From Symbiodinium natans (Eukaryota > Sar > Dinophyceae > Suessiales > Symbiodiniaceae), in contig CAJNDS010000036.1 of assembly GCA_905221605.1 (NCBI GenBank), forward strand, positions 374,001 to 438,000: a stretch of 64,000 nucleotides of DNA, read 5' to 3'. Of the stretch, positions 32,601 through 41,100 are shown piece by piece (positions within the stretch are counted from its first letter, which is position 1; each line of letters opens with the position of its first letter). The position numbers and the translations under genes are program-made. The notes under the pieces were generated by a model. That model was not told where the DNA came from. It made no database searches and saw nothing but the letters and a program-made list of their open reading frames with translations.

Positions 32601-35329
32601 GATAGCGAGTTGAGGATGTTTGTATATACGAGGAGCAAGCAACCTCAATGGCAAACATCATGTGAATCAACTAAAGGGGTTTCAGGTAGATCTCAGGCTA
32701 GTTACAAGGTCCCTCAATATGGGCCCGTAATTGGAAAACCCTTATCGGCCCCCTAAAATACCCTGCAAAACCCCAGGGCCCATATTTGAGTCATTTGAGA
32801 ACCCAACTTCCCTTCGAGTTGAAAGTCTGGGCGATTTTGAGCCTGGGCCCTAAACCCTAAGCCCTAAAACCCTAAAGCCCTAAAGCCCTAAACCCTAAAA
32901 ACCCTAAAACCCTAAAACCCTAAAACCCTAAAACCCTAAACCCTAAACCCTAAACCCTAAACCCTAAACCCAAGGTAGGTCGAGCAGAGAGAGCCTCCGA
33001 CCGTGGAACTCCTAACTCTGCTTCGATCCTTGTTGCGACGTAGAGGGTTAATCTGGGATGGTAAGTTTTATGTGCTTCTACCTATCTAAGGGCATACTCC
33101 TGCTAAATTGAGACCTAAACCCGAAACCCTGCCTAAACCCTGAACCCTAACCCTAAACCCCAAACCCTAAACCCTAAACTCCTAGACCGTCAACAGCTGG
33201 GCGTCAGCGCCACTTTCGGCGCTGCCTCGGGCGACAAAGGCCGGGCCAAGACCACCTGCCCATAGGCACCTCCGGGGGTAGGGTTTAGGGTTTAGGGTTT
33301 AGGGTTTAGGGTTTAGGGTTTAGGGTTTAGGGTTTAGGGTTTAGGGTTTAGGGTTTAGGGTTTAGGGTTTAGGGCACAGGGGCACCTCCGACGTCTTGGG
33401 GGCTCTCTACTAAGAAGCTCTTTTGACTTAGCAAGTCTGCTTCTTATAGTTGCTGAGTTCATAAGCCCCAACAAAGTGTACACTTTCGCCCAACAAAGTG
33501 TACACTTTCAGTTCTATAGGGGATTATAGTATCCCCAAAAGTGTAACGTGTGCTAAGGACTTAGTATCCCCTAGAAACCCTGCTATAATCCCATAACCCC
33601 TTGTTACTAACCCTATTTGCTACCTCAACTCTACTATATTCTGAAGAACCCCCCCAAGAAGAAAAAACAAACAATCCCCTTATTACCCCTATAGGGAAGA
33701 AGATGTTTGTTTTTTTTTGTCGTTTTGGGGGGTGGTTCTTAAGCAACCAGTAGAAGTGGGCTTCAAAGTCCTAAACCCGAAACCCTAAACCCTAAAAACC
33801 CTAAAAACCCTAAACACCCTAAAAACCCTAAAAACCCTAAAAACCCTAAAAACCCTAAAAACCCTAAAAACCCTAAAAACCCTAAAAACCCTAAAAACCC
33901 TAAAAACCCTAAAAACCCTAAACCCTAAACCCTAAACCCTAGACAGCACAGTTCGAGGTGTAGGGTTTCGGGTGGAGTGGTTGCTCTGCTTGGGTATTGC
34001 TCCAAACCAGGCGTCGGGCCACAAAAGAGGACTCCTGCTTCGGATGGGGAACTACATATCTGCAGGAGTTTCGGAGCTTTAGGGATTTCAGGGTGGGTTT
34101 AGGGGTTTGGAGGTTTTGGATTGAGTTCTCAGGGTTTGTCCACAGCTTAGTAGCACTTGCCCTTGCGTTGGCAGGCGGACCCCGCAAAGCTGTGCGCAAC
34201 TAGTGGTCTTTGCCAAGCAGGCCAAGCTTAAGGTCACCATCGTAACGAGACCAACGCTGGGCATGTGCATTCCGTTGCCGAGCTGGCAGGAGTGAGTTTG
34301 CCTGCGCTCTCGTAGCTGACTACGCAGGCTTCTGCCAGCGCCGGAGTACTTGGGAAACCCATATTCGCGGGGCACCGCAGGAAGGAGCATGCGGATAAGG
34401 TTCATGAATCTTCCAAACGCAACGTTCAAAGCTGGACTGGGCATCCCCTAAACTGCTGCTTTGACTGCTGCCTATGGCAGGGATAGCAAATTGCCATGCC
34501 AGTCACAAGAAAGATAACAAGAACGTCAATGACCCACGGCATCCCTCACTGCCGGGACTTTTCGATCCCTCGTGCTGGTGATTGCCAGGTAATTATACCC
34601 TAAACCTAAACCCCCGAAACCCTAAACCCGAAACCCAGATCCCAGGGGCCTACCAAGATTCTATAGGGCTACTTGAAGGTTCATCGGTACTTATAAGAGG
34701 GGTTAGAAGTGCCCTAAAATAGGGTTATAACCAGTTATAAGTACAGCTACCCTACTTATAACCCCACTTGTAGCTACCCATGAACCTCCAAGTAGCCCTA
34801 AACCCTAAGCCCTAACCCCTAGACCCTAGACCCTAAACCAAGTAGGCTCTGGGTGAGCGCCTTCGAACCACAAAGGGTTTGGGCTGTCACGTTACCGGAA
34901 ACAACCAGAAACCCCTTGTTTCCTAAACCACAAGCAACCCTTGCCCCCTTAAGAGTAGCCCCCCCACCCCCACGTGGACCCTAAACCACAAAACCCTAAA
35001 CCCTAAACCTAAGCCCTGTAACCCTAAACCCTAAACCCTATGCCCTAAGCTCTCTAATCCTCAACCGTAAACCCTAAGCCCTAAGCCCTCTAACCCTAAC
35101 CCCTAAGCCCTAAGCCCTAAACCCTAAACCAACCCTAAACCGCCCTAAACCCTAAGCCCAAAGCCCTAAACCCTAAACCCTAAACCAACCCTAAACCACC
35201 CTAAACCTAAGCCCTAAGCCCTAAGCCCTAAACCCTAAACCGCAAAGCTAGGCCTTCTCCCAGCAGCGGGGACTCACCCGGCGCGTCCGCCGCCACCTCG
35301 TAGTGCTCCGCCACCTCTTGGGGTAGCTC
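18046..35329 (-). CDS. MAP-kinase-like protein kinase gene, many short exons (overall locus)
   Basis: Minus-strand exons from 35329 to 18046 spell a eukaryotic protein kinase in the correct order: a glycine loop PGAYGQVV, the β3 lysine in VALKR, the αC helix ETLKRSYRELAVL, the hinge DLYLVFPAAEQDLDK, the catalytic loop HRDIKPGNVLL, the magnesium loop LCDFGLV, a TEY activation lip (SMTEYV), RWYRAPELLLG, DIWS, and C-lobe segments. TEY plus RWYRAPE is the MAP-kinase signature of the ERK/MAPK15 type. Such kinases phosphorylate Ser/Thr-Pro sites after dual phosphorylation of TEY. Most junctions close in phase with GT, GC or GA donors. Odd points: the first glycine of the GxGxxG loop is Ala; DIWSYAC replaces the usual DxWSxGC; two exons are only 24 and 25 nt; the stretch between αC and the hinge is short and its junction is unsure. 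The exon ends upstream of 35329 and below 18046 are not settled. Confidence 0.8.
18274..18387. repeat. Foldback element family C, copy 2 (intact)
   Basis: Ends TACTTGGTAGCCCAG and CACTGGGCTACCAAGT. The interior TACCCTTTCGGGGTTGGGTA is uninterrupted, unlike copy 1. Confidence 0.7.
18388..20337. other. Long intronic stretch with telomeric blocks and C/G runs
   Basis: CCCTAAA blocks lie at 18412-18453 and TTTAGGG blocks at 19075-19098 and 19290-19352. A pair of C/G runs at 19862-19888 and 20205-20230 bracket a segment rich in GCTATTAGC-type words (19930-20110) that is itself an inverted repeat: AGTTTGGAAAAGC near 19852 pairs with GCTTTTCCAAACT near 20233. No exon was supported. Confidence 0.5.
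19851..20246. repeat. Large inverted-repeat element with C/G-run arms
   Basis: The left end AGTTTGGAAAAGCCCCCCCC and the right end GGGGGTGCTTTTCCAAACT are inverted. The interior repeats TATTAGC and AGCTAATAG words many times. At about 395 bp it is larger than the other foldback families and appears once here. Confidence 0.6.
20338..20462. repeat. Palindromic element family B, copy 4
   Basis: ACCTGAAGGTTCATGGGTTG pairs with CTACCCATGAACCTTCAAGC. Confidence 0.75.
20592..20656 (-). CDS. Probable kinase C-lobe exon
   Basis: Acceptor TGGCCAG|GCGG. Two frames are open: GLAEHPAISSCVLGAKSNYR or AALLSIPPSAAACSGPSRTT. Which is used depends on the donor of the previous exon. The island lies between a CCCTAAA block on its left and a long TTTAGGG array on its right. 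Confidence 0.5.
20705..20822. repeat. Telomeric array (TTTAGGG)n
   Basis: About sixteen consecutive perfect units directly upstream (in transcript sense) of a kinase C-lobe exon. Confidence 0.95.
21274..21363 (-). CDS. Kinase exon: C-lobe QL…LG segment
   Basis: Acceptor ACCCAG|AT, then KEQLGLTVGLVLGRRPTQEE and AWSAKWPES. The end is either a GT donor formed by the telomere unit itself (G|GTTTAGGG, 21274) or a GA donor at 21281. Confidence 0.7.
21720..21960. repeat. Inverted-repeat element around GGGTCC/GGACCC words
   Basis: GGTTGTCAAAAAACTATGGT near 21809 faces ATCATAATTTTGACAACCCC near 21889, giving inverted ends around an internal block. Related words occur at 37190-37270. Confidence 0.45.
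22016..22040 (-). CDS. Kinase micro-exon: GRPLL
   Basis: 25 nt. Acceptor GCACAG|GCC, then ALGRPLLQ and a GC donor CAGG|GCAT. It corresponds to the AEM..GRPLF segment of MAP kinases. Confidence 0.75.
22107..22222. repeat. Palindromic element family B, copy 5
   Basis: CTACTTGGAGGTTCATGGGC pairs with TGAACTTCCAAGTAGGG. Confidence 0.7.
22371..22470. repeat. (CT)n microsatellite
   Basis: Runs of TCTCTC interrupted by short spacers. Confidence 0.85.
23045..23077 (-). CDS. Kinase exon: DIWS subdomain IX
   Basis: Acceptor CGCTCAG|ATC, then IWSYACVVAEM and a GC donor GATG|GCCG. Both ends are phase 0. Confidence 0.8.
23513..23668. repeat. Foldback element family D, copy 2
   Basis: GGCATAAGGAGGGACCCCCA, then ATTCCCCTATGTAACC, a (TA)n core and AGTCCCTATATA. 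It is followed at once by a family C element, the same order as at 1787-2189. Confidence 0.6.
23673..23785. repeat. Foldback element family C, copy 3
   Basis: CATGGTGGCCCAGTAACC and CACCACTGCGCTACTT as ends. The centre GGGGTTGGTTACTTTGT is continuous. Confidence 0.65.
24258..24435. repeat. Long telomeric array (TTTAGGG)n
   Basis: About twenty-four nearly perfect units, the longest array in the window. Confidence 0.95.
24490..24550 (-). CDS. Kinase exon: RWYRAPE (P+1 loop)
   Basis: Acceptor CCCAAG|G, then RWYRAPELLLGARRYGAAVD and a GT donor GGAC|GTCC. The read-through past the donor stops within four codons. Confidence 0.9.
24880..25380. repeat. Simple-sequence stretch
   Basis: A G-run lies at 24910-24931, degenerate CCCTAAA repeat at 25010-25110, and a low-complexity ACTATT/TATTAC tract at 25205-25375. 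No exon was seen. Confidence 0.7.
25607..25713. repeat. Telomeric array (TTTAGGG)n
   Basis: About fifteen units ending 21 bp from the donor side of the TEY micro-exon. Confidence 0.95.
25734..25757 (-). CDS. Kinase micro-exon: TEY activation lip
   Basis: Only 24 nt. Acceptor CCACAG|GAGCA, then SMTEYVG and a GT donor GGCAT|GTGC. The joined peptide reads GESRSMTEYVGMRWYRAPE. Confidence 0.85.
26733..26830. repeat. Telomeric array (CCCTAAA)n
   Basis: About fourteen units, 40 bp from the donor of the DFG exon. Confidence 0.95.
26870..26942 (-). CDS. Kinase exon: DFG
   Basis: Acceptor CTGCAG|GC, then (G)NVLLEPTGARLCDFGLVCG and FGES. GA donor TCGAG|GAGCA; the same AGGAGCA string recurs at the next acceptor. 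Confidence 0.9.
27088..27516. repeat. Poly-C-core inverted-repeat element (family E), copy 1
   Basis: The left end GGTCCGCCGACCCTGGCGGC and the right end GGGGTCGGCGGCTTGAGCCG share the inverted core CCGCCGACCC/GGGTCGGCGG. The interior has a conserved GCGTAAAC block near 27200 and a 140-bp C-rich tract at 27288-27428. A second copy is at 61274-61690. Confidence 0.75.
27650..27747. repeat. Foldback element family A, copy 1
   Basis: ACCAACAGGCCTTAATAGGG pairs with CCCTATTAAATGCTGTTAGT, then ATAAGGGGCAACATCCCAAG. Confidence 0.7.
27753..27877. repeat. Foldback element family C, copy 4
   Basis: TACTAGGTTGCCCAGTAACC and TACTACTGGGCACCCTTGTA as degenerate inverted ends. Confidence 0.55.
28288..28331 (-). 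CDS. Kinase exon: catalytic loop HRD
   Basis: Acceptor CCCTAG|G, then YLHDSELIHRDIKP. The GC donor CCAG|GCTA splits the Gly of KPGN. Confidence 0.9.
28823..28893 (-). CDS. Kinase exon: αE region
   Basis: Acceptor CTGTCAG|GCC, then AIRYNLLDRRTQQRVARDIA and RAL. The GT donor TTAAG|GTGC makes an Arg with the next exon. Confidence 0.8.
28950..29470. repeat. Degenerate telomere-derived tract
   Basis: Decayed CCCTAAA units (CCCTAAATCC, CCCCAAA, CCTGAAT) fill about 29035-29440 with no recognisable gene. Confidence 0.7.
29574..29628 (-). CDS. Kinase exon: hinge
   Basis: Acceptor TCCGAG|GC, then RGSDLYLVFPAAEQDLDK, matching the MAP-kinase hinge pattern D-x-Y-L-V-F…DL. The GC donor AAG|GCTG joins in phase 0. 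Confidence 0.8.
29903..30115. repeat. (TATG)n, (CA)n and (TA)n microsatellites
   Basis: A GTAT tetranucleotide run at 29903-29947, then CACACACGCG and (TA)n at about 30018-30115. Confidence 0.9.
30421..30451 (-). CDS. Possible kinase micro-exon between αC and hinge
   Basis: Acceptor CGGAAG|AG, then NLRNFQPSP to a GC donor (CCAAG|GCGT), 31 nt. Its phase fits the hinge exon and, if the αC exon ends at 32144, also the upstream exon. The usual HPNIV-type motif is missing, so this is uncertain. Confidence 0.35.
30750..30897 (-). CDS. Cysteine-rich exon, putative small zinc-binding module
   Basis: The minus strand reads MAACASPGCRRTAAKNCSRP, RCGNCCDGQKPCCLEAHGKH, then GVGRGWSRP. The pattern C-x4-C-x7-C-x4-C-x2-CC…CC-x4-H is dense enough for a metal-binding fold. 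It lies between the αC and hinge exons of the kinase on the same strand. It may be an alternative or inserted exon, or a captured fragment; no junction phase was established. The family is not named. Confidence 0.4.
31447..31566. repeat. Palindromic element family B, copy 6
   Basis: CTACTTGAAGGTTCATAAGT pairs with TACCCATGAACCTGTAAGTA. Confidence 0.75.
31884..31987. repeat. Foldback element family A, copy 2
   Basis: CTTGGGATGTTCCCCCTTTT and AAGGGGAAACATCCGAAG as inverted ends. ACTAACAGTCCT/AGGACTGTTAGT is internal. Confidence 0.8.
32146..32223 (-). CDS. Kinase exon: catalytic lysine and αC helix
   Basis: Acceptor ATCTCAG|GAAG, then KRCFECLLHSEPETLKRSY and RELAVL; the RE pair supplies the αC glutamate. 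The donor is AG|GC, or two bases further at AGGC|GC. Confidence 0.75.
33206..33269 (-). CDS. Kinase exon: glycine loop to β3
   Basis: Acceptor CGGAG|GT, then (G)AYGQVVLARPLSPEAAPKVA and a GA donor (GCT|GACG) that yields VAL|K with the next exon. Confidence 0.75.
33283..33374. repeat. Telomeric array (TTTAGGG)n
   Basis: About thirteen units, starting 14 bp from the acceptor of the glycine-loop exon. Confidence 0.95.
33782..33938. repeat. Variant array, 9-mer CCCTAAAAA
   Basis: More than a dozen AAAAACCCT units, bounded on the right by standard CCCTAAA. Confidence 0.9.
34200..34444 (-). CDS. Possible exon, minus strand, unknown protein
   Basis: The frame reads MPSPALNVAFGRFMNLIRML, LPAVPREYGFPKYSGAGRSL and RSQLRERRQTHSCQLGNGMH with protein-like composition. 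It lies downstream of the first kinase exon on the transcript, yet that exon and the glycine-loop exon join in phase without it. It would then be intronic, or a decayed fragment. Confidence 0.3.
34670..34796. repeat. Palindromic element family B, copy 7
   Basis: CTACTTGAAGGTTCATCGGT pairs with CTACCCATGAACCTCCAAGT. Central ATAACCAGTTATAAGT. Confidence 0.8.
35030..35235. repeat. Variant array, CCCTAAG mixed with CCCTAAA
   Basis: CCCTAAGCCCTAAG units alternate with normal units, ending 40 bp from the first kinase exon seen. Confidence 0.8.
35278..35329 (-). CDS. Kinase exon 1 seen: N-lobe start
   Basis: Acceptor CTCAG|GAG, then ELPQEVAEHYEVAADAP and a donor G|GTGAGT, the most canonical GT donor in the window. 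Its last G completes the Gly of PGAYGQVV with the next exon. Confidence 0.75.
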
Positions 35330-35988
35330 CTGAGCTGTGGCTTCTTAGGGTTTAGGGTTTCGGGTTTAGGGGTCTAGGGGTTTAGGGGTTAAGGTTTAGG
35401 GTTTAGGGGTTTTGGGTTTAGGGTTTAGTGCAAGTTTAGGGCTTCTTGCGGCTCCTAAGTTGGTAAGCTCCTTTCCTCAACAAAGCCCTTGCCTTGGAAC
35501 GATGGTAGGCTTTTCTCCGTGGGTGAAGATTCCCTAAGTCCTCGACCCTAAACCCTAAATCCGAAAGTCTGAACCGAATCTTAGGGTAAAGATGCGCTCC
35601 TCTGAAGAGGAATACCCCAAACCCTTGGGGCTAAGGTTTTGGCCAACAAGGGTTCCGGGTTAAGGTTCAGGGTTTAGCTGCCCACCCTTCTAGTACACGA
35701 CTTTAGGGTTTAGGGTTTGGGGCTAGAGGGTAGAGGGTTAAAGGTTAAGGGTTTAGGGTACGGCATATGCCTTACACTCTATGAATAAAAGGTATGCTCC
35801 TGGAGAAAGGAGTATTGGGCTCTTCAAGGCCTTAAACATACCCCACGACCCACCTCGCGGCCAACACCCGAAATCCGCCAAACAGAAAACCTACAGCAGG
35901 AAACAACAACAAAAACAGCTCCTCCCACCATGAAACCTGAACCTTCCAGAAAAACTCTAAAGCCCTAAACCCTAAGCCCTAACCCCCC

Positions 35989-35993
35989 CCCCC

Positions 35994-36045
<52 letters not shown>

Positions 36046-36060
36046 TATGTATATATAAAT
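35989..36060. repeat. C-run, A-run and (TA)n tract
   Basis: Ten C, then about 35 A, then (TA)n; low complexity. Confidence 0.9.
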
Positions 36061-36924
36061 AAACCCAAACACCTTAAACAACAATGCCCAGGTTCAAAGT
36101 CCATGCAGGCCCCTGGCATGTAAGCCGACAGGGCTTGTGGTTCGGTGTCCCCAGGCTTCGGGCTCCGAGGTTTAGGGCTTAGGGCTAGGGTTTAGGGTTT
36201 AGGGTTTAGGGTTTAGGGTATAGGGTATAGGGTATAGGGTATAGGTTTTAGGGCTTGGGGTTGAGGATGTGAGGGGGCTCTGGTTTTGGGGATTTTGAGG
36301 CTCCTTGAAGACTCCACGGATCTTCCTCCTTTGTTCCTTGGACTCCTCTTGAAAAAACATGTTGTTGACTCCCCAAGCCGTGGAAAGACCCTAAGCCCTA
36401 AACTGCAAAGCCGGTTTAGGGTTTGGGGTTTAGGGTTTAGGGGAAGTCCTAAATCCGAAAGCCTATACCCTAAACCCTAATTCCATTAAAGCCTAAACCC
36501 CTGAACCCCGAAACGTCCCTTGAAAGTCGATTGCTGTCGTCGTAGATTTGTAGCGATTGAGGGGAGACATGCAGCTTGCAGGCGCTGTACTTGAAGGCTC
36601 ACGGATATAGTTCGAACGACGGCGTTTTCTGTGGTTTGCCATTCAGTTTTAGGGAGACGTAACCAAGCCTCCTTCCTGAACTTGCGAGGGCTGGCAGCGC
36701 ACTCTACGACTCTACGTGAAGGTTCAAGGGTGCTTTTTAAAACAATTCGGGTTGTGAGCTATCGGTGTAAATACCTCTATGGTTAAGGGCATTACTGCAT
36801 TACCACTATTTGCTTAAGGACCCCCCCCACAAAAAAAATGTAAAACACATCAAACACAAGCAATAAGATAAAATGAGAAGAATGTATTCTTCCTTATAAG
36901 GGTGGACAAAGAACCAAAGAACAT

Positions 36925-37010
36925 GAGCTTTCCGCACGGCACCTGTAAGGCAGCGATGCCGTTTTCCACGTCAGCACTGGGGAGTAGATGGGGGACTCGC
37001 GGCAGCTCCC
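36925..37010 (-). CDS. Possible exon, minus strand
   Basis: The minus frame reads ELPRVPHLLPSADVENGIAA then LQVPCGK, directly abutting CCCTAAA on its upstream transcript side. The product is not recognised and the ends are uncertain. Confidence 0.3.
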
Positions 37011-37933
37011 GTTTAGGGTTTAGGGTTTAGGGTTTAGGGTTTAGGGTTTAGGGTTTAGGGTTTAGGGTTTAGGACCCTTGAGGCTCGGTGTCTTTGAGTC
37101 GGAAGATCATACTACCCAAGCTTTTGAGGCTCCTTCAAGAGGGTACAGCAAACCCAGAAATGGGCGGGGGTTCCAAAGTGAGGGGTGCCCTATTGGGGTC
37201 CTTATAGGAATAAGGGAATCCTACTACTTTTAGGGGACCAAATTGGGGGTCCGGTGTTTTCATAAACCCCCAAATCCTACGTCCACCTCTGAGCCCAAAA
37301 AGGCTTGGACGGAGCAGGCTTGGTTAGCACCTGCAAGTCGGAGGCCCCCAAGCCCGAAACCCCAAACCCTTCTATATGCGCCTGAATAATTCGAATAGGG
37401 TTTCGGGGGAGTGGGGTTGGGGGGGGGGGGGGGGGTTATTATGGTGTAAGTACATATATATATATATTTATATTTATATTTATCTTTATTTATTTAGGAC
37501 CATGAGGGGACACTATTCGTAACTACTCCGACCCAAGAAGGCACCCTAAACCCTACAAACCCTAAACCCTAAACCCTAACTCCCCCCCCCCCCCCCCCCG
37601 AGGCTAAAGGGCATGTGCTTTACCCTCAGCTGTCTAGGTTCATGGGTAGCTAGAAGTAGGGATATATTATAAGGTTACAGTTTATGCCCTAATTAAACTC
37701 TAAACCCTAAACCCTAAGCAGTAAACCCTAAACCCTGCAAGAAAGAGTCTTTGTCTATAGCACAAAGACCAAAACCCTAAACCCCTAAACCCCGTAAACC
37801 CCGCAACCAAAACAATACCAAACAAAACCTAAACCCTAAACCCCAGAACCTAAACCCTGAACCCGAACCCTAAACCCTAAACCCTACCCTAGACCCGAAA
37901 CGAATGGAGCCCCAGATGAACCCCAGGTCTGGT

Positions 37934-38064
37934 AGGGTTTAGGGTTTAGGGTTTAGGGTTTAGGGTTTAGGGTTTAGGGTTTAGGGTTTAGGGTTTAGGG
38001 TTTAGGGTTTAGGGTTTAGGGTTTAGGGTTTAGGGTTTAGGGTTTAGGGTTTAGGGTTTAGGGG
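37934..38064. repeat. Telomeric array (TTTAGGG)n
   Basis: About eighteen units ending in GGGGTTA variants. Confidence 0.95.
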
Positions 38065-38249
38065 TTAGGGGTTAGGGGTTAGGGTTTAGGGTCCGTTTTC
38101 TTCGGCGCACGCTCTTGCCTCTGCCAGCTGCGACTCTTGTCACCTTCAGACTACTAGGCATAGCCCCTTAACTGGTAGGTACAGCCCTAAAGCTGTAGGT
38201 AGATAATTGACACAAAAACCCAAGACCTCAGACCCCCAAGCCTGTTCAC

Positions 38250-38348
38250 AACCCTAAACCCTAAACCCTAAACCCTAAACCCTAAACCCTAAACCCTAAA
38301 CCCTAAACCCTAAACCCTAAACCCTAAACCCTAAACCCTAACCCTAAA
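38250..38348. repeat. Telomeric array (CCCTAAA)n with duplicated flank
   Basis: About fourteen units. The segment CCCAAGACCTC…CAAGCCTGTTCACAA occurs on both sides (38219-38252 and 38349-38383), so the array is flanked by a direct repeat of about 35 bp. Confidence 0.85.
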
Positions 38349-38714
38349 CCCAAGACCTCGGAGCCCCCAAGCCTGTTCACAACCCTAAAGCCTCAGGGCA
38401 TGTAGCTTCCAAGGGCGTGTTACGGGATTCCAGGATCTGAGAACTCGAGGTCCAGGGCCTACTAGGGCTCCTGAACTTCCCAAAACCCTAAACTTCCCAA
38501 AACCCTAAACTTCCCTAAGCCCTAAACCCTAAACCCTAAACTTCCCAAACCCTAAACCCTAAACCCCAAACCCTAAACTTCCTAAACGCCAAACCCCAAA
38601 CTTTCGAAAACCCCTCACTCCGTCGCGGCACCCGGGGAGCTAGGACCCCGAGGAGCCGGCCTGGCACGCTCAGAGGGCTGTTTTTAAGTTGGTGCGCACT
38701 TGAAGCATGATAGC

Positions 38715-38823
38715 GCCCTAAACCCTAAACCCTAAACCCTAAACCCTAAACCCTAAACCCTAAACCCTAAACCCTAAACCCTAAACCCTAAACCCTAAAC
38801 CCTAAACCCTAAACCCTAAACCC
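38715..38823. repeat. Telomeric array (CCCTAAA)n
   Basis: About fifteen perfect units. Confidence 0.95.
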
Positions 38824-39228
38824 TAGACTTTCTAAACCCTAAACCCTACACTTTCTGAACCCTAAAGCCCTAAACCCGAAGAACTCCCTCCAAAGCGGCT
38901 TTAGGGTGGCGGGATGGCATGCGCGTCCTCTCACCTAACTTAGGGGCTGAAAAACTCTAGCCCAAAAAGGCTTTCACCTTCTTACATATAGTAGGAGTCC
39001 ATGTAAAACACACAGGTTAAGGCTACCTACCCAGTCCCTAAGCTACAGTCTCGGTGCTTAGGGCGTTCAAGGCTTTTCGAGGTTTGTTTTGTTCAAGGGT
39101 TTTTTCGAGGGTTTGGCATTTAAGGGCTTAGGGTTTAGTGGTACGTACCTTTTTGGGCAGCAGGTATGACCCATATGCGAAGGATTAAAAAAGGTTTCGG
39201 GACGGTTCGGGTTTAGGGGGTGGAGTTT

Positions 39229-39329
39229 GAGATGTTCCCCCTTATACTAACAGTCCTAGATAGGGATTATAGTACCCCTAGTACTTCCCCTCTTTAGGGC
39301 TGCTATTAGTATAAGGGGGAACATCCAAG
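39229..39329. repeat. Foldback element family A, copy 3
   Basis: GATGTTCCCCCTTATACTAA pairs with TTAGTATAAGGGGGAACATC. Confidence 0.85.
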
Positions 39330-39437
39330 TTTATGGGGTGAAATTTTAATGCCGGCTCTTTCAAGTACGCGCACTAAGCAGAACCAAACCCTTCTTACAA
39401 CCCATGTACGCCAAGCTGAACCCTACACCAAAAAACT

Positions 39438-39847
39438 ACGAGCCCTAAAACCCTAAAACCCTAAAACCTTAAAACCCCTAAAACCCTAAAACCCTAAAAC
39501 CCAAAACCCCTAAACCCCTAACCCTAAAATTAAAACACTAAACCCCTAAAACCCTAAACCCTAAAACCCTAAAAACCCCAAAACCCTAAACCCAAAAGCC
39601 CTGAAACCCAAAAAACCCAAAAACTCTAAAACCCATAAACCCAAAAACCCTAAAACCCTAAACCCTAAAACCCTAAAACCCTAAACCCTAAAGCCCTAAA
39701 ACCCCAAAACCCTAAAACCCCAAAACCCTAAAACCCTAAAGCCCTAAAACCCCAAAACCCTAAAACCCTAAAACCCTAAAACCCTAAAACCCTAACACCC
39801 TAAAACCCTAAAACCCTAAAACCCTCAACCCTAAAACCCTAAAACCC
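39438..39847. repeat. Variant array, 8-mer CCCTAAAA
   Basis: About 410 bp of CCCTAAAA with CCCCAAAA and CCCTAAA variants. Confidence 0.9.
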
Positions 39848-39874
39848 CAAAATGTGGCTTCAGAGGGACCAATC

Positions 39875-39939
39875 CGCCGAGCCACTCCAGGGGGCTGCAG
39901 CCTCTCGCGGGCCCCTTGGATGCGCTTGTCGTCCATGTC
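39875..39939 (-). CDS. Coding exon, minus strand
   Basis: Acceptor CTGCCAG|GAC, then DMDDKRIQGARERLQPPGVA and R to a GA donor. Charged helix character, clean splice signal and GC-rich composition between variant telomere arrays. The product is not recognised. Confidence 0.45.
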
Positions 39940-40949
39940 CTGGCAGGGCATTTGGGGTTTGGGGTTCAGGGTTTGGGGTTTCGAGTTTAGGGTCTAGGGT
40001 TTAGGGTGGTTTAGGGTTTAGGGTTTAGGGTTTGGGGTTTGGGGTTTGGGGTTTATTGGAGGTTCGTGGGTAGTAAACCGCCAACTCTTTTGCTCGCTTG
40101 TTTCTCACCCGCATCAGCTGGAAAACGTTCCCATCTCTACCTCGACCTGGGGTTTGGGGTTGAGAGGGTTTAGGGTGTAGGGTTTGGGGTTTTCAAGTTC
40201 GGGTTTTAGCCCTACAAGTTTCCGGTTTGAGGCTTATATATCCCTAGCTATACAGAAGACTTATAAGGGTTGTAAGTGTGATGGCTCTTACCTATCGCCA
40301 GTATAGCCCTCCTTTATGGAGTTGAGTCCACTAAATCGGCAAAGCCGCGCTTGTTTCGGGAGGCTGAAAACAAGTCTACGTTTGTCGCCACAACTCTGCC
40401 CAACCCCAGCGACACAGAACGCATTCTGCGTCAGTTGGGCTCAAGACTCAGCGACAGTAGTATAGAGGGTTTAGGGTTTAGGGTTTAGGGTTTGGGGTTT
40501 AGGGTTTAGGGTTTAGGGTTTAGGGTATAGAGGCCTGTTTAATAAGAATAGGTATCTTGAGGCTGCAGGGGGCGGAGCCATGCTGGTACTTATCGGCTGA
40601 GTCCTGTTGCATTTTGTGGCCTTGGTGAAATGTCCGAGAACATCCGCTTTCAAAGCGGTGTTCCCTTAGTTGGCATGCTGCGAGTCCTCAAGAGCATGCC
40701 TAGAGGCTGCTCATCGCTGTCAGATGGATCTTCGTGCTTGGTTTTTGGCTTGCATGTGCCGCCTCGCGCCACCTTGGTTGCAGGGTTTCGGGGCTGGGGA
40801 ATTAGGGCTTAGGCCTGGTAGGCATCTGTCTGCTCGAGTCTGCTCAATCGCTGTAGGGATGCGGCATACGCTCCCTGCGAGGTATGAACATCTACTCGCA
40901 GCAAACGTCATCATGGCAAAGTCGTCCATCATTCGAACAGAGCGAACGA

Positions 40950-41100
40950 CAAAGCACACACACACACACACCGACACACATACACAGGTGCACGCATGGC
41001 CTCTCGCTCTCTCTCTCTCTCTATATATATGTATATATTTATTTATGTAATGAGATTTATATGTTTATATACATATGTACGTATACACATGCATATAACT
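40950..41100. repeat. (CA)n, (TC)n and (TA)n microsatellites
   Basis: Consecutive CACACA, CTCTCT and TATATA runs. Confidence 0.9.
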
